Assembly: GCF_009789235.1 (NCBI RefSeq)
Contig: NZ_WSTB01000004.1
Coordinates: forward strand, 62,001-126,000
DNA: 64,000 nucleotides
Source: Flavobacterium hydrocarbonoxydans
GTDB lineage: Bacteria; Bacteroidota; Bacteroidia; Flavobacteriales; Flavobacteriaceae
Direction of reading: 5' to 3'
In this document: positions 34,592 through 43,000 of the stretch, piece by piece
How positions within the stretch are numbered: the first letter of the stretch is position 1
Layout of the letters: each line of letters opens with the position of its first letter
The notes under the pieces: generated by a model
Told to the model about the DNA's origin: nothing
Database searches by the model: none
The model's input: the letters and a program-made list of their open reading frames with translations, nothing else
Program-made: the position numbers and the translations under genes

Positions 34592-35674
34592 ATGAGTTAC
34601 TTTAGTGATAAGGAATATAACGAAGATGAAAGAAGAAATAACGCGTTTCAAGCAGTAAATGCAGTTCGTGAAGCAGTAAGTTTGGCAAAAAGAGCGAACC
34701 AACCTGTAACCTATGAACAAACTCTTGATCTTATTGAGGATTTAAGTCCTCAATTATATTCTGAAGTTACTACTTTGCTCGCAAGAAAAAATGAAAGTGA
34801 TGTTGTTAAATTTTTTAAAGAAAAAGCAGAAAGCAAATCAACTGATAAAGTTACAATTGATCCAATTGATTTAATCAATGAAGAGTTAAAAGAACTTGAA
34901 GAAATTGTTGAAAAAGATAAATCTAAAAGATTTTTAAATAAACGAATTTTTGACTTAAAAAATGCTTTGACATATTTTCAACCTCGAAAAATTTCAGAAC
35001 ATAAAATATTAAATAGAGATTTTTATTTGGCTGAAAGACCATCATTTAAATTTTCAGAAACTTTATATAAAGATGACGAATTTGTAGATTATAAGTTGGA
35101 TGACAACAAAGTTTTACGCTTAAGATTATTACATCCCGATAAACCAGAACATATTATTGGCGCTGATTTGATTTATGAACAGTTTAACTTAAAAACTAAT
35201 CAAGTTAGATTTTTAGTTTTACAATATAAAACGTGGAATTCGAATAACTTAAATCTTTCAAGTGGAAATATTGCAAATCAATTTGAAAAATTAGACAAAA
35301 ATTTATGTAAATCCGGTTTTTGCTCAAATTATGAAGATGAAGAAAAAAAATCAGGATATAGACTTCCATTTTGCTCTGCTTTTTTAAGACCAACTTCCTA
35401 CATTGCATCAGAAGATAGTAAACTTGTAAGTACAGGGATTCACGTTCCAATTTGTCAAGTGTTGAAAATAAAGGAAAATGAAAAATCCTTAACTAAAAAA
35501 AATTCAAAAGGTAAAGCAATCAGTTTTAAAATATTTGATGAATTATATATTGAAAATATGTTAGGCTCACGTTGGCTAACCTTTAAAGAATTAGAAAAAT
35601 TTTATAGTTCAAAGGATATTTTAAGTCATATTGACAGAATTAGAGTTCACGCCCAAGAAGTGACAATTGAATAA
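34592..35674 (+). CDS. Nuclease-like protein of unknown family
   Basis: 360 residues from the ATG at 34592 (MSYFSDKEYN). The frame stays open further upstream, but that part is the repeated leader and is not protein-like. The N-terminal half is helical and acidic. Residues 188-215, HIIGADLIYEQF...FLVLQYKTW, have the spacing of a restriction-type nuclease core: Asp192, then Gln211-x-Lys213 on a hydrophobic strand. Four cysteines follow (C239, C244, C261, C288, in CKSGFC, LPFCSAFLRP and HVPICQ), possibly binding zinc. Nuclease function is inference from this motif. The gene is flanked by the leader and cassette-type repeat 3, next to a PrrC-like ATPase. Confidence 0.55.
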   Translation: MSYFSDKEYNEDERRNNAFQAVNAVREAVSLAKRANQPVTYEQTLDLIEDLSPQLYSEVTTLLARKNESDVVKFFKEKAESKSTDKVTIDPIDLINEELKELEEIVEKDKSKRFLNKRIFDLKNALTYFQPRKISEHKILNRDFYLAERPSFKFSETLYKDDEFVDYKLDDNKVLRLRLLHPDKPEHIIGADLIYEQFNLKTNQVRFLVLQYKTWNSNNLNLSSGNIANQFEKLDKNLCKSGFCSNYEDEEKKSGYRLPFCSAFLRPTSYIASEDSKLVSTGIHVPICQVLKIKENEKSLTKKNSKGKAISFKIFDELYIENMLGSRWLTFKELEKFYSSKDILSHIDRIRVHAQEVTIE

Positions 35675-35680
35675 AAAAAC

Positions 35681-35820
35681 AGCACACAACAACAACGGAT
35701 TTGGGCATTGGGCTTAATGGAAAGATAGTTTTGAATTTAGGAAGAATTTGGCAAATCCGAAGAATGTGCTTTAATTTAATCTCAAACCCGCAGTAATACC
35801 AGAACGTTAGCGGTCAGGCT
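35681..35820 (+). repeat. Cassette-type intergenic repeat 3 (most complete)
   Basis: From GCACACAACAACAACGGATTTG to CCAGAACGTTAGCGGTC. GGATTTG (35697-35703) and CAAATCC (35752-35758) are complementary inner arms; AACG near the left end can pair with CGTT of GTTAGC at the right end. It aligns along its full length with 28268-28397. Confidence 0.7.
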
Positions 35821-35871
35821 AAGGATGACATTCAGACTTCAACGAATAATAACAGACAAAAACCAAACTAA

Positions 35872-38055
35872 ATGACAGAATTAGAAATTCACTTAGAAAA
35901 CTGTTATGGAATAAGACGGTTCAAACATAAATTCAACTTTGGAGAATCAAAAACACAACTAATTTATGCTCCAAACGGAGTAATGAAATCTTCTCTTGCA
36001 TCAACATTTGATGATATAGCAGAAGGTAAAGTTTCAAAAGACAGAATTTTTTCAAACAGAATAAATCACAGACAAGTAAAAATTGATGGAATTGATATCG
36101 AAAAGGATGAAATTTTTGTTATTCAAAGAATGAAGTCAGCAGATTTCAAAGAAGCATCGACAATTCTTGCAAATGAAAAACTTAAAAATGAATATGACGC
36201 ATTAAATTCAAAACTAAATGAGTCAAAAAATGATTTTTTAAAGCAAATTCAACCATTATTTGGAATTAAGAGCAATGCAGTTGAAAGCGAAATTGAATCG
36301 GTTTTCAGACAAGACCTTTTCAAAATGTTCGAAAGATATGATGCTGAAATAAATGAAATTAAAGAGCCAATATATTCAGCTATACTTTATTCAGAAGTAT
36401 TTAATGATAAATCTATGAAATTTCTTGAAAGCAAAGACTTTAAATCAAAAATTAAAGATTACATAAAAGTCTATGACACTCTTGTTAATGAAAATGACGC
36501 TCTTTTTATGAAGGGAACATTTAATCATTATAATGCTGACACTGTTACAAAATCACTCAAAGACAACAATTTCTTCTCAGCAAATCATAAAGTAAAGATA
36601 AAAGAACAGGAAATAACAAATGCCAAAGAATTAGAAGATTTAATATTTAACGAAAAAGAGAAAGTTCTTAAAGATCCTTTATTAGCAAATACATTCAATG
36701 AAATTGATAAGTTACTTAATAGTAATGCAGAACTAAGAAAGTTTAGAAATTACGTTGAAGAAAATCAAGAAATCATTAAAGAATTTGCAGATTTATCTAA
36801 TTTTAAGAAAAAGCTTGTATTAAACTACTTAGCTAAATTCAAAAATGAGTTTAATGTTCTTTTAAAATTACATAAAGACTCATCTGTTCAAAGGGATAAA
36901 ATCATACTCGAAGCAAAAAAGGAACAAGATGATTGGAAAAATGTAATTGATATTTTTAAAAGAAGATTCACTGTCCCTTTTGAAGTACATATTAAAAATC
37001 AAGAAAGTGTAATATTAAATAGCGAACCTGCATCTTTGCTATTTAAATATACAGATGGAAATGGGCCTGATGATACAAAATTTTTAGGTGGTGCTGAATT
37101 ACAAGAATCACTGAGTACGGGTGAACAAAGAGTTTTTTATCTTTTGAATATTATTTTTCAAATTGAGACAAGAAGGAAATTAAACAAAAACCAACTTGTA
37201 ATTGTTGACGATATAGCAGACTCATTTGATTACAAAAACAAATACGCCATAATAGAATATCTAAAAGACGTTTTGGACGACCCTCATTTTTTTATGATTA
37301 TTCTAACTCATAATTTTGATTTCTACAAAACTATTAAAAGTAGATTAGGAGCTAAAATTAACTATCAAGGAAATTGGACAACAACAAGGAAATCTGGAGA
37401 AATAGAGTTAAGTATCGGAGAAAAAAGAGATGTCTTTCCAATCTTAAGAAGTAATTATGACATTTGTGATTTTACTTTTATTGCTTGTGTTCCATTTGTA
37501 AGAAACCTAATTGATTTCACCATTGGAGACGATAACAATAATTATTTACTTTTAACTTCATTACTTCATATGAAGCCTGAAAGAGCAGATAAAGGAATTA
37601 ATAAAACAGAAGAAATAACAGTGCAATCTGTTTTAGATGTTTTCAACACAACTTTTCAACAGACAAAAATAAAAGCAAATTTAAACTATAATGTTTTTGA
37701 CCTTATAATTGCCAAAGCAGAGGAAATCTATAATATCGCAGATGGGAACCCAATAGACATAAAGTATAAAATCTGTATCTCAATTGGAATAAGACTTCTT
37801 GCAGAAAAATTTATGATCTCAAAAATAGTTGACCCTAATTTTCATAATCATATATTGAAAAAACAAACAGGACAAATTGTCGATAAATATAGAGCAGAAT
37901 TCCCTTTAGAAAAAGACAACTTAGGAATTTTAGATAGAGTAAATTTAATGACTCCAGAAAATATTCACGTTAATTCATTTATGTATGAACCTTTAATGGA
38001 TTTGACGGACGACCATTTAAAAATATTGTATAATGACGTAAAAACATTAACGTAA
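35872..38055 (+). CDS. PrrC/RloC-like ABC-type ATPase, candidate defence protein
   Basis: 727 residues. A split ABC/SMC-like ATPase: Walker A APNGVMKSS at 33-41 (Met replaces the usual Gly before Lys, as I recall from the AAA_13/PrrC-like branch), a helical insert of about 300 residues, signature LSTGEQR at 414-420, Walker B QLVIVDD at 441-447, D-loop and H-loop His480 in ILTHNF. The last 240 residues form a separate domain without recognised motif, ending in TPENIHVNSFMYEPLMDL. Relatives such as PrrC, RloC and Septu PtuA couple an ATPase like this to an effector nuclease. It sits alone between two cassette-type repeats. Confidence 0.75.
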   Translation: MTELEIHLENCYGIRRFKHKFNFGESKTQLIYAPNGVMKSSLASTFDDIAEGKVSKDRIFSNRINHRQVKIDGIDIEKDEIFVIQRMKSADFKEASTILANEKLKNEYDALNSKLNESKNDFLKQIQPLFGIKSNAVESEIESVFRQDLFKMFERYDAEINEIKEPIYSAILYSEVFNDKSMKFLESKDFKSKIKDYIKVYDTLVNENDALFMKGTFNHYNADTVTKSLKDNNFFSANHKVKIKEQEITNAKELEDLIFNEKEKVLKDPLLANTFNEIDKLLNSNAELRKFRNYVEENQEIIKEFADLSNFKKKLVLNYLAKFKNEFNVLLKLHKDSSVQRDKIILEAKKEQDDWKNVIDIFKRRFTVPFEVHIKNQESVILNSEPASLLFKYTDGNGPDDTKFLGGAELQESLSTGEQRVFYLLNIIFQIETRRKLNKNQLVIVDDIADSFDYKNKYAIIEYLKDVLDDPHFFMIILTHNFDFYKTIKSRLGAKINYQGNWTTTRKSGEIELSIGEKRDVFPILRSNYDICDFTFIACVPFVRNLIDFTIGDDNNNYLLLTSLLHMKPERADKGINKTEEITVQSVLDVFNTTFQQTKIKANLNYNVFDLIIAKAEEIYNIADGNPIDIKYKICISIGIRLLAEKFMISKIVDPNFHNHILKKQTGQIVDKYRAEFPLEKDNLGILDRVNLMTPENIHVNSFMYEPLMDLTDDHLKILYNDVKTLT

Positions 38056-38070
38056 AAATAAGGCCACCCC

Positions 38071-38136
38071 ATAGCAGCTACTACAACGGATTTCGGCAAT
38101 TCACTTAATAAAAACGTAGTTTTGTATTTGGTGTAA
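38071..38136 (+). repeat. Cassette-type intergenic repeat 4 (left half only)
   Basis: AGCTACTACAACGGATTTCGGCAATTCACTTAATA...GTAGTTTTGTATTTGG corresponds to the left half of repeats 1 and 3; the right half is missing, after which a frameshifted gene begins. Confidence 0.55.
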
Positions 38137-38177
38137 CATTATATATGATAAGCGAAACAGACCGTAAAAAATAATTA

Positions 38178-38617
38178 ATGAAAATAATATTCACTCTTTT
38201 AGTTTTTGTCATTTCTGTGAATTTGTCCGGGCAAACTCGTCATGAAATTATCGTCACGATGAAAGAATATTCAGAAAATAAAGGAAATGTTCCTTTGTAA
38301 ATTTTACTGAAGAAAAACTTAATCCTGCTTTAATTAAACTGCAAGCTATAACTTGCCAAGGCGGAGACGAACAATTGTTTGATTACTTTTTGGAAATGAT
38401 TTTAAATACAACAGGATCTGCAAATGAAGTTCCTGCTGATGTACTTGCTGAAATTTTTATCTGCCGTACTGAACTTGTAGAAAATCGCTTAAACGGAAAA
38501 TACAAAAATGACTTTCTAACAGAACTTTTGGATTTTGGATTTAAGAATATAAAACACCAAAATAAGATTGCAAATCAATCTGAACTAGAAAAAAGAATTG
38601 ATAAGCTGAAAAAATAA
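38178..38617 (+). pseudogene. Small exported protein gene broken by a frameshift
   Basis: The ATG at 38178 opens a signal peptide (MKIIFTLLVFVISVNLSGQ) and continues to a stop near 38298. A second frame joins at VNFTEEKLNPALIKLQAITC, around 38290, and runs to 38617 without interruption (FDYFLEMILNTTG...EKRIDKLKK). One missing base restores a protein of about 146 residues. The family is unknown. Either a recent pseudogene or a sequencing error. Confidence 0.7.
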
Positions 38618-38736
38618 AAACGAACGCACAACATATTGTGGTTTTAGTGCTAAACAAAATTCAGTTCTTCGATTTCCCCACTTTGCCAAACTGCAAAAAT
38701 ATTAGCAGCTACTTTAGAAGAAAAAAAACACCGATA

Positions 38737-39801
38737 ATGAAAACCATAAAATATTTAATAGTAGCTTTATTTCTTTCTTTTCTATCTTGTAAAGAGGCCA
38801 ATAGCGAATCCGAAAATAATAAATATGTAAAATTGCTTTGGAAAAATGCAAAATTGGATTGGATGTCATCTTCTATGGTTTTTAATAACAATCAATTATA
38901 TTTCGCAGATTTAAATAATAACTTTTATTCTGTAAATATAGAAAATGGAAAAATTGGATTAAATTTCAAAACAGATTACAGTCCCATTCACGAACCATTG
39001 ATTGTTGATCAAAATCTATTTTTAACCGAATATGGGACGGATTTAAATTGTTTTGATATTAGAGGCAAATTAAAATGGAAGATTAACGGCGAAATAAATT
39101 TAAGATATGATTTAGCTGGATATAATCAATCAATTTATGGTTCAGTACAAGGAAATGGATTTAGTAAAATAGATAAAACTAATGGAAAAGTGGTATGGTT
39201 TCTCCCGAAAGACTCTAACATTACCGAGACAAATAAACCAGCGTTTTTTAAAGAAACAATTTATATAGGTTTTTCAGAGTTTACAGCTAAACTTTTGGCA
39301 ATTAACAATGAGAACGGGAAAATAATTTGGGAAAATAAATATAAAAATTTCAAAACTATTAGTCAATATAAAACAGAAAAAGGACTTTTAGTTTTACTTG
39401 ATAAAGATTTCAAAAACGGTAAAGTTTTAATGTTGAATTATGAGAATGGAAATGAAATTTGGTCTAAATCTTTAAATTGTGATTTATTGTATGAACCTTG
39501 CATTGTAAACAAAAATGTAATCTTGAGTACTTATGACAACAAAATCATTTCTTTGCATATTGAAAATGGAAAAACAAATTGGATATTAAACTTAAATAAA
39601 GACCTGGCAGAAACTAATATTATCCATTATAAAGAAAATATTTATTTTGGAACAATGAATAGAAATTTATATTCTGTAAACATAAATAAAGGAAAGATTA
39701 ATTTTATTCAACCTTTTAATTATGGAATCATAACGCCAATTGTTGAAAAGAACAAAATATATTTCCCCACTGGTGGAAGTGAAATTTGGGTGTTGAAATA
39801 A
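38737..39801 (+). CDS. PQQ-type beta-propeller lipoprotein
   Basis: 354 residues from the ATG at 38737, with a lipoprotein signal (MKTIKYLIVALFLSFLSC, lipid on Cys18). The mature protein has about seven repeats of roughly 45 residues with the PQQ-blade pattern ENGKxxW: ENGKIGLNF, TNGKVVWFL, ENGKIIWEN, ENGNEIWSK, ENGKTNWIL and NKGKINFIQ. Such propellers act as scaffolds or enzymes in the periplasm or outer membrane; no catalytic residues for quinoproteins are evident. An upstream GTG would add residues from the intergenic repeat and was not chosen. Confidence 0.8.
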   Translation: MKTIKYLIVALFLSFLSCKEANSESENNKYVKLLWKNAKLDWMSSSMVFNNNQLYFADLNNNFYSVNIENGKIGLNFKTDYSPIHEPLIVDQNLFLTEYGTDLNCFDIRGKLKWKINGEINLRYDLAGYNQSIYGSVQGNGFSKIDKTNGKVVWFLPKDSNITETNKPAFFKETIYIGFSEFTAKLLAINNENGKIIWENKYKNFKTISQYKTEKGLLVLLDKDFKNGKVLMLNYENGNEIWSKSLNCDLLYEPCIVNKNVILSTYDNKIISLHIENGKTNWILNLNKDLAETNIIHYKENIYFGTMNRNLYSVNINKGKINFIQPFNYGIITPIVEKNKIYFPTGGSEIWVLK

Positions 39802-39810
39802 AAATATCTG

Positions 39811-39860
39811 CCAATAGTTACAACTGATTTGAGCAATAGGCTTAATAGAAAGTTAGTTTC
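39811..39860 (+). repeat. Cassette-type intergenic repeat 5 (left half only)
   Basis: AGTTACAACTGATTTGAGCAATAGGCTTAATAGAAAGTTAGTTTC is the left half of repeats 1 and 3 with high similarity; the next gene starts 47 bp later. Confidence 0.6.
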
Positions 39861-39906
39861 AAAAATCCACAACAGCCCCAAGTACAAAAAAACACTGGTC
39901 ATAATC

Positions 39907-41217
39907 ATGAGGAAACCATTTTTAACTATCTTAATTTTTTTATTTGGAATCCAAATTTTAATTGGGCAAAATAATAATGACCCTTCAAATGATTGGGATA
40001 AAATACTTATTACTGATGCTTATGGAGGCTGGTCAAATTTTGATAATAAATTTCAGATTAAAAAGCAAGATCTCCTGCTTACCTCATTAGAAAAGCCTGA
40101 CTCCATCATAAAAAGAATTGACCCTAAATTAGTTTCTGAATTAGTTAAATCGATTAGAAATACAAATGATTATGCTACGTTTAAAAACCCTTTGATTTCC
40201 TTTGGCAGAGATTCTCTATGGCTTATTAATAATGCAGAAAATCTTTGGAAGGAATATACAAAAGGTAGAAAGACAACAAAGGAAATAGATGCTATCGCAA
40301 TCAATACTATCAAAGACTACAAAAAAGCAAATCATGCTGCTTCATCTCTTGAAGGTTCTCATTCTACAGATGATTATCCAGTCATCATCGTTAGCATAAT
40401 AAACGAAAAGGATACGCTGTCAGCATATTCGTTTGGGCAATATCCTTATATGCTGCCGTGGAATACAAAGAAAAGAAGAATCTACGATTCGAAAATTTCC
40501 GAGTTAGTAGCTCAATTATTACCGGATAAACTTCCAAACAACAAAGAAAGATTAAGCGGAATAAATTTTAATACTTCATTTGTTAAAGAAATCTATTCGA
40601 CTTTTCTAGCAGACAAAGAAAATTTTTTAGAAGCTAGAAATGCATTTCCAGGAACTTTTAGATCCCTGAAAAAAGAATTTGAAATCTCTAAAGCAGAAAT
40701 TGTTGATATGTCATCAATAGAATGGGGTGGACTCGTAGGAAGAAGGTGCCTCGAAATGTTATTAAAGGATTCAACAATCTCAAAAAATATTCAATTCTAT
40801 ACGATTTCAGGAGTCAATGAGCTATTAACTACTAAACGATCAATTATTCGCAGAAAAAAAGATTTAATAAATTTATTAAACGAAAATCCGATATATAAAT
40901 ACACGCTAAACTGCGGTAATTGTTTAGGAGAAATACATTGGGTTAAATCTAAATCCTTAAGTACAGAAGCAAAAAATGAATTCAAGGAGGATTTAGAGGA
41001 AAATGGAATTGATAAAAAGAAATACAACGGGAGATACAAGGATGCTATTTTCTTTGAATTAACAGAAAATAGAGAATCAGAGAGAAGTTTTTCCCGATGG
41101 ATTTTTCTTAAAGACGGAACCTTAATACTGTGGCAATTGCGCGGAAATTATTTAATGAATTTTCCAAAGGATTTTTTTGCAAACCAGGGTTATATATGTA
41201 AAGAAGTTATGCTATGA
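39907..41217 (+). CDS. Secreted protein of unknown function
   Basis: 436 residues from the ATG at 39907, with a signal peptide (MRKPFLTILIFLFGIQILIG, cut before QNNND). The mature part is mixed alpha/beta with no family I recognise; notable are IEWGGLVGRRCLEMLL and a CGNCLGEIHWVKS segment with two cysteines. An upstream start would add the translated repeat. It is the last gene of the second accessory block; the gap after it (to 41359) includes TATAACGCCCAG, like the end of a cassette site, and then ordinary chromosome resumes. Confidence 0.65.
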   Translation: MRKPFLTILIFLFGIQILIGQNNNDPSNDWDKILITDAYGGWSNFDNKFQIKKQDLLLTSLEKPDSIIKRIDPKLVSELVKSIRNTNDYATFKNPLISFGRDSLWLINNAENLWKEYTKGRKTTKEIDAIAINTIKDYKKANHAASSLEGSHSTDDYPVIIVSIINEKDTLSAYSFGQYPYMLPWNTKKRRIYDSKISELVAQLLPDKLPNNKERLSGINFNTSFVKEIYSTFLADKENFLEARNAFPGTFRSLKKEFEISKAEIVDMSSIEWGGLVGRRCLEMLLKDSTISKNIQFYTISGVNELLTTKRSIIRRKKDLINLLNENPIYKYTLNCGNCLGEIHWVKSKSLSTEAKNEFKEDLEENGIDKKKYNGRYKDAIFFELTENRESERSFSRWIFLKDGTLILWQLRGNYLMNFPKDFFANQGYICKEVML

Positions 41218-41359
41218 CTATTTTTCGGTGCCCTTAAAAAGTACAAAATTAGGTCAGTTATAAATGAGTTAGCTATTATCCTATAACGCCCAGAGTAATT
41301 CAATAATTTAATGTAAGATTCACTATATTAGTGTTTTATAATTTTAATACCACATAAAG

Positions 41360-42694
41360 ATGAATCTTATAAAACTAAAATTATTTACAATTGCAATTGT
41401 AATGAGTTCATTTTATGCGATGGCTCAAAAAACAATCCTGATCAACAACGTTCAGATTTTTAATGGTAAAGACGAAAAAACGATTACCGGAAATCTTTTG
41501 ATTGTTAATAATCTGATTAGTAAAATTTCTACAGCAGCAATCCCCACAGATAAAAGCCAAAATGTTACCATTATTGATGGTAAAGGAAAATTTTTGATGC
41601 CAGGCCTTATTGACGCGCACACCCATATCATGATGGAGTCGATGAACCTCGTAGAACTCCTGAACAGCGATATAGAATACATTACTGCAAATGCTATAAA
41701 ATCGGCAGAGAAAGACCTTATGCAGGGTTTTACAACTTTCAGAGACCTTGCTGGTCCCGCTGCAGGTTTGCAAAAAGCGATAGACAGAGGTTTAATTATT
41801 GGTCCGCGTATTTATCCTTCAGGTGCGATGATTTCCCAAACCGGTGGTCATGGTGATTTTCTTAGTCCAAATGCAGTTCCAAGAGATATTACAGCAAGCC
41901 TTGATTTTACCGAACGTAATAATTTTGGTGTAATAGCCGATGGTCCGGATCAGGTATTAAAACGGGTACGGGAGCAGCTTCGCCTTGGCGCAACACAAAT
42001 AAAACTTGCTGCAGGTGGAGGAGTTTCTTCGACTTATGATCCTTTAGATGTATCTCAATTTACAGAAGCCGAAATGAAAGCTGCTGTTGATGCAGCACAA
42101 AACTGGGGTACTTATGTTACGGTTCACGCTTATACACCAAGAGCTATACAAACTGCATTGCGGGCGGGCGTACTTTGCATAGACCATGCCCAGCTAATTG
42201 ATGATGAAACAGCAAAAATGTTAGCAGATAAAAAGGCTTGGTTAAGTCTGCAGCCTTTTATAGATGATGGCAAAAGTTTGTATGCAGAAGGCTCACCAAA
42301 CCGCATAAAACAACAAACGATGATGAGCGGTACTGATAAAGCCTATAATTTTGCAAAAAAATACAACATAAAAACAGCTTTTGGAACAGATTGCCTTTTT
42401 GAGCCTGAGCATTCGGCTAAGAGAGCGGGTGATCTTGTCAAGTTATTACGCTGGTATAAGCCTTATGAAATATTAAAAATGGCTACTGCAACAAATGCAG
42501 AATTACTTACCCTGAGCGGTCAGCGTAACCCCTATCCAAACAAATTGGGAGTTATAGAAGAAGGTGCTTATGCCGATATTTTACTAGTGGACGGAAATCC
42601 CCTAACCAATTTGAGTATTTTGGAAGACTATGAGAAAATATTATTGTTGATTATAAAAGACGGAGTTATTTATAAAAATTTACTTGACAAATAA
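41360..42694 (+). CDS. Exported amidohydrolase-family protein
   Basis: 444 residues with a signal peptide (ending FYAMA, cut before QKT). It is an imidazolonepropionase-like amidohydrolase: metal ligands in GLIDAHTHIM, a metal-bridging Lys in ATQIKLAAGGG, His in YVTVHAYT and IDHAQLID, and Asp in AFGTDCLF. Relatives hydrolyse Xaa-Pro dipeptides, carbamates or cyclic amides. Its location in the periplasm suggests scavenging or detoxification. No operon partner is evident. Confidence 0.88.
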   Translation: MNLIKLKLFTIAIVMSSFYAMAQKTILINNVQIFNGKDEKTITGNLLIVNNLISKISTAAIPTDKSQNVTIIDGKGKFLMPGLIDAHTHIMMESMNLVELLNSDIEYITANAIKSAEKDLMQGFTTFRDLAGPAAGLQKAIDRGLIIGPRIYPSGAMISQTGGHGDFLSPNAVPRDITASLDFTERNNFGVIADGPDQVLKRVREQLRLGATQIKLAAGGGVSSTYDPLDVSQFTEAEMKAAVDAAQNWGTYVTVHAYTPRAIQTALRAGVLCIDHAQLIDDETAKMLADKKAWLSLQPFIDDGKSLYAEGSPNRIKQQTMMSGTDKAYNFAKKYNIKTAFGTDCLFEPEHSAKRAGDLVKLLRWYKPYEILKMATATNAELLTLSGQRNPYPNKLGVIEEGAYADILLVDGNPLTNLSILEDYEKILLLIIKDGVIYKNLLDK

Positions 42695-43000
42695 TTTAGA
42701 CACCTAATTGTGTTTTTACCGCAAAGACCGCAAAGATTTTTATCCAAGAATCCCTGAAAACGTATAAAGTTCGCAAAGCTAAATCAACACAAAGCTTTGC
42801 GAACTTTTTCTTTTATAAAAGCTACTTCGCAAAAAAAAGCACTTAGCGTTCTCTGCGTTAAAAATTTTTAAAACTCTCCACTGGTTCGTTAAAATTATTT
42901 GCTTTGTATTGAAAAACAGGTGTTTATACGCATTTTGAATTGGTTTAAATAAAAAAACTTTGCATTATTTTTTTAACCAATTTTTAAAAACACAACTGCT
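42695..43000. other. Gap holding a palindromic CGCAAAG repeat and the PI-PLC promoter region
   Basis: No gene. Most of it is the repeat at 42715-42873; the rest is AT-rich leader of the PI-PLC gene. Confidence 0.5.
42715..42873. repeat. CGCAAAG palindromic element, left copy
   Basis: TTTACCGCAAAGACCGCAAAG opens the element. A perfect 15-bp inverted repeat AAAGTTCGCAAAGCT (42766-42780) / AGCTTTGCGAACTTT (42793-42807) lies inside, followed by TTTTATAAAAGC and a closing CTTAGCGTTCTCTGCGTTAAAAA. The second, shorter copy at 44812-44909 lies in the same orientation on the other side of the PI-PLC gene. Confidence 0.75.

Noticed and set aside
38638..38736. GTG start adding 33 residues to the PQQ-type lipoprotein
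   Set aside because: It would destroy the lipoprotein signal peptide that begins at 38737.
25228..41300. Classical integron
   Set aside because: No integrase gene, no proper attI, and repeat ends do not fully meet the GTTRRRY rule; kept only as a cassette-like hypothesis.
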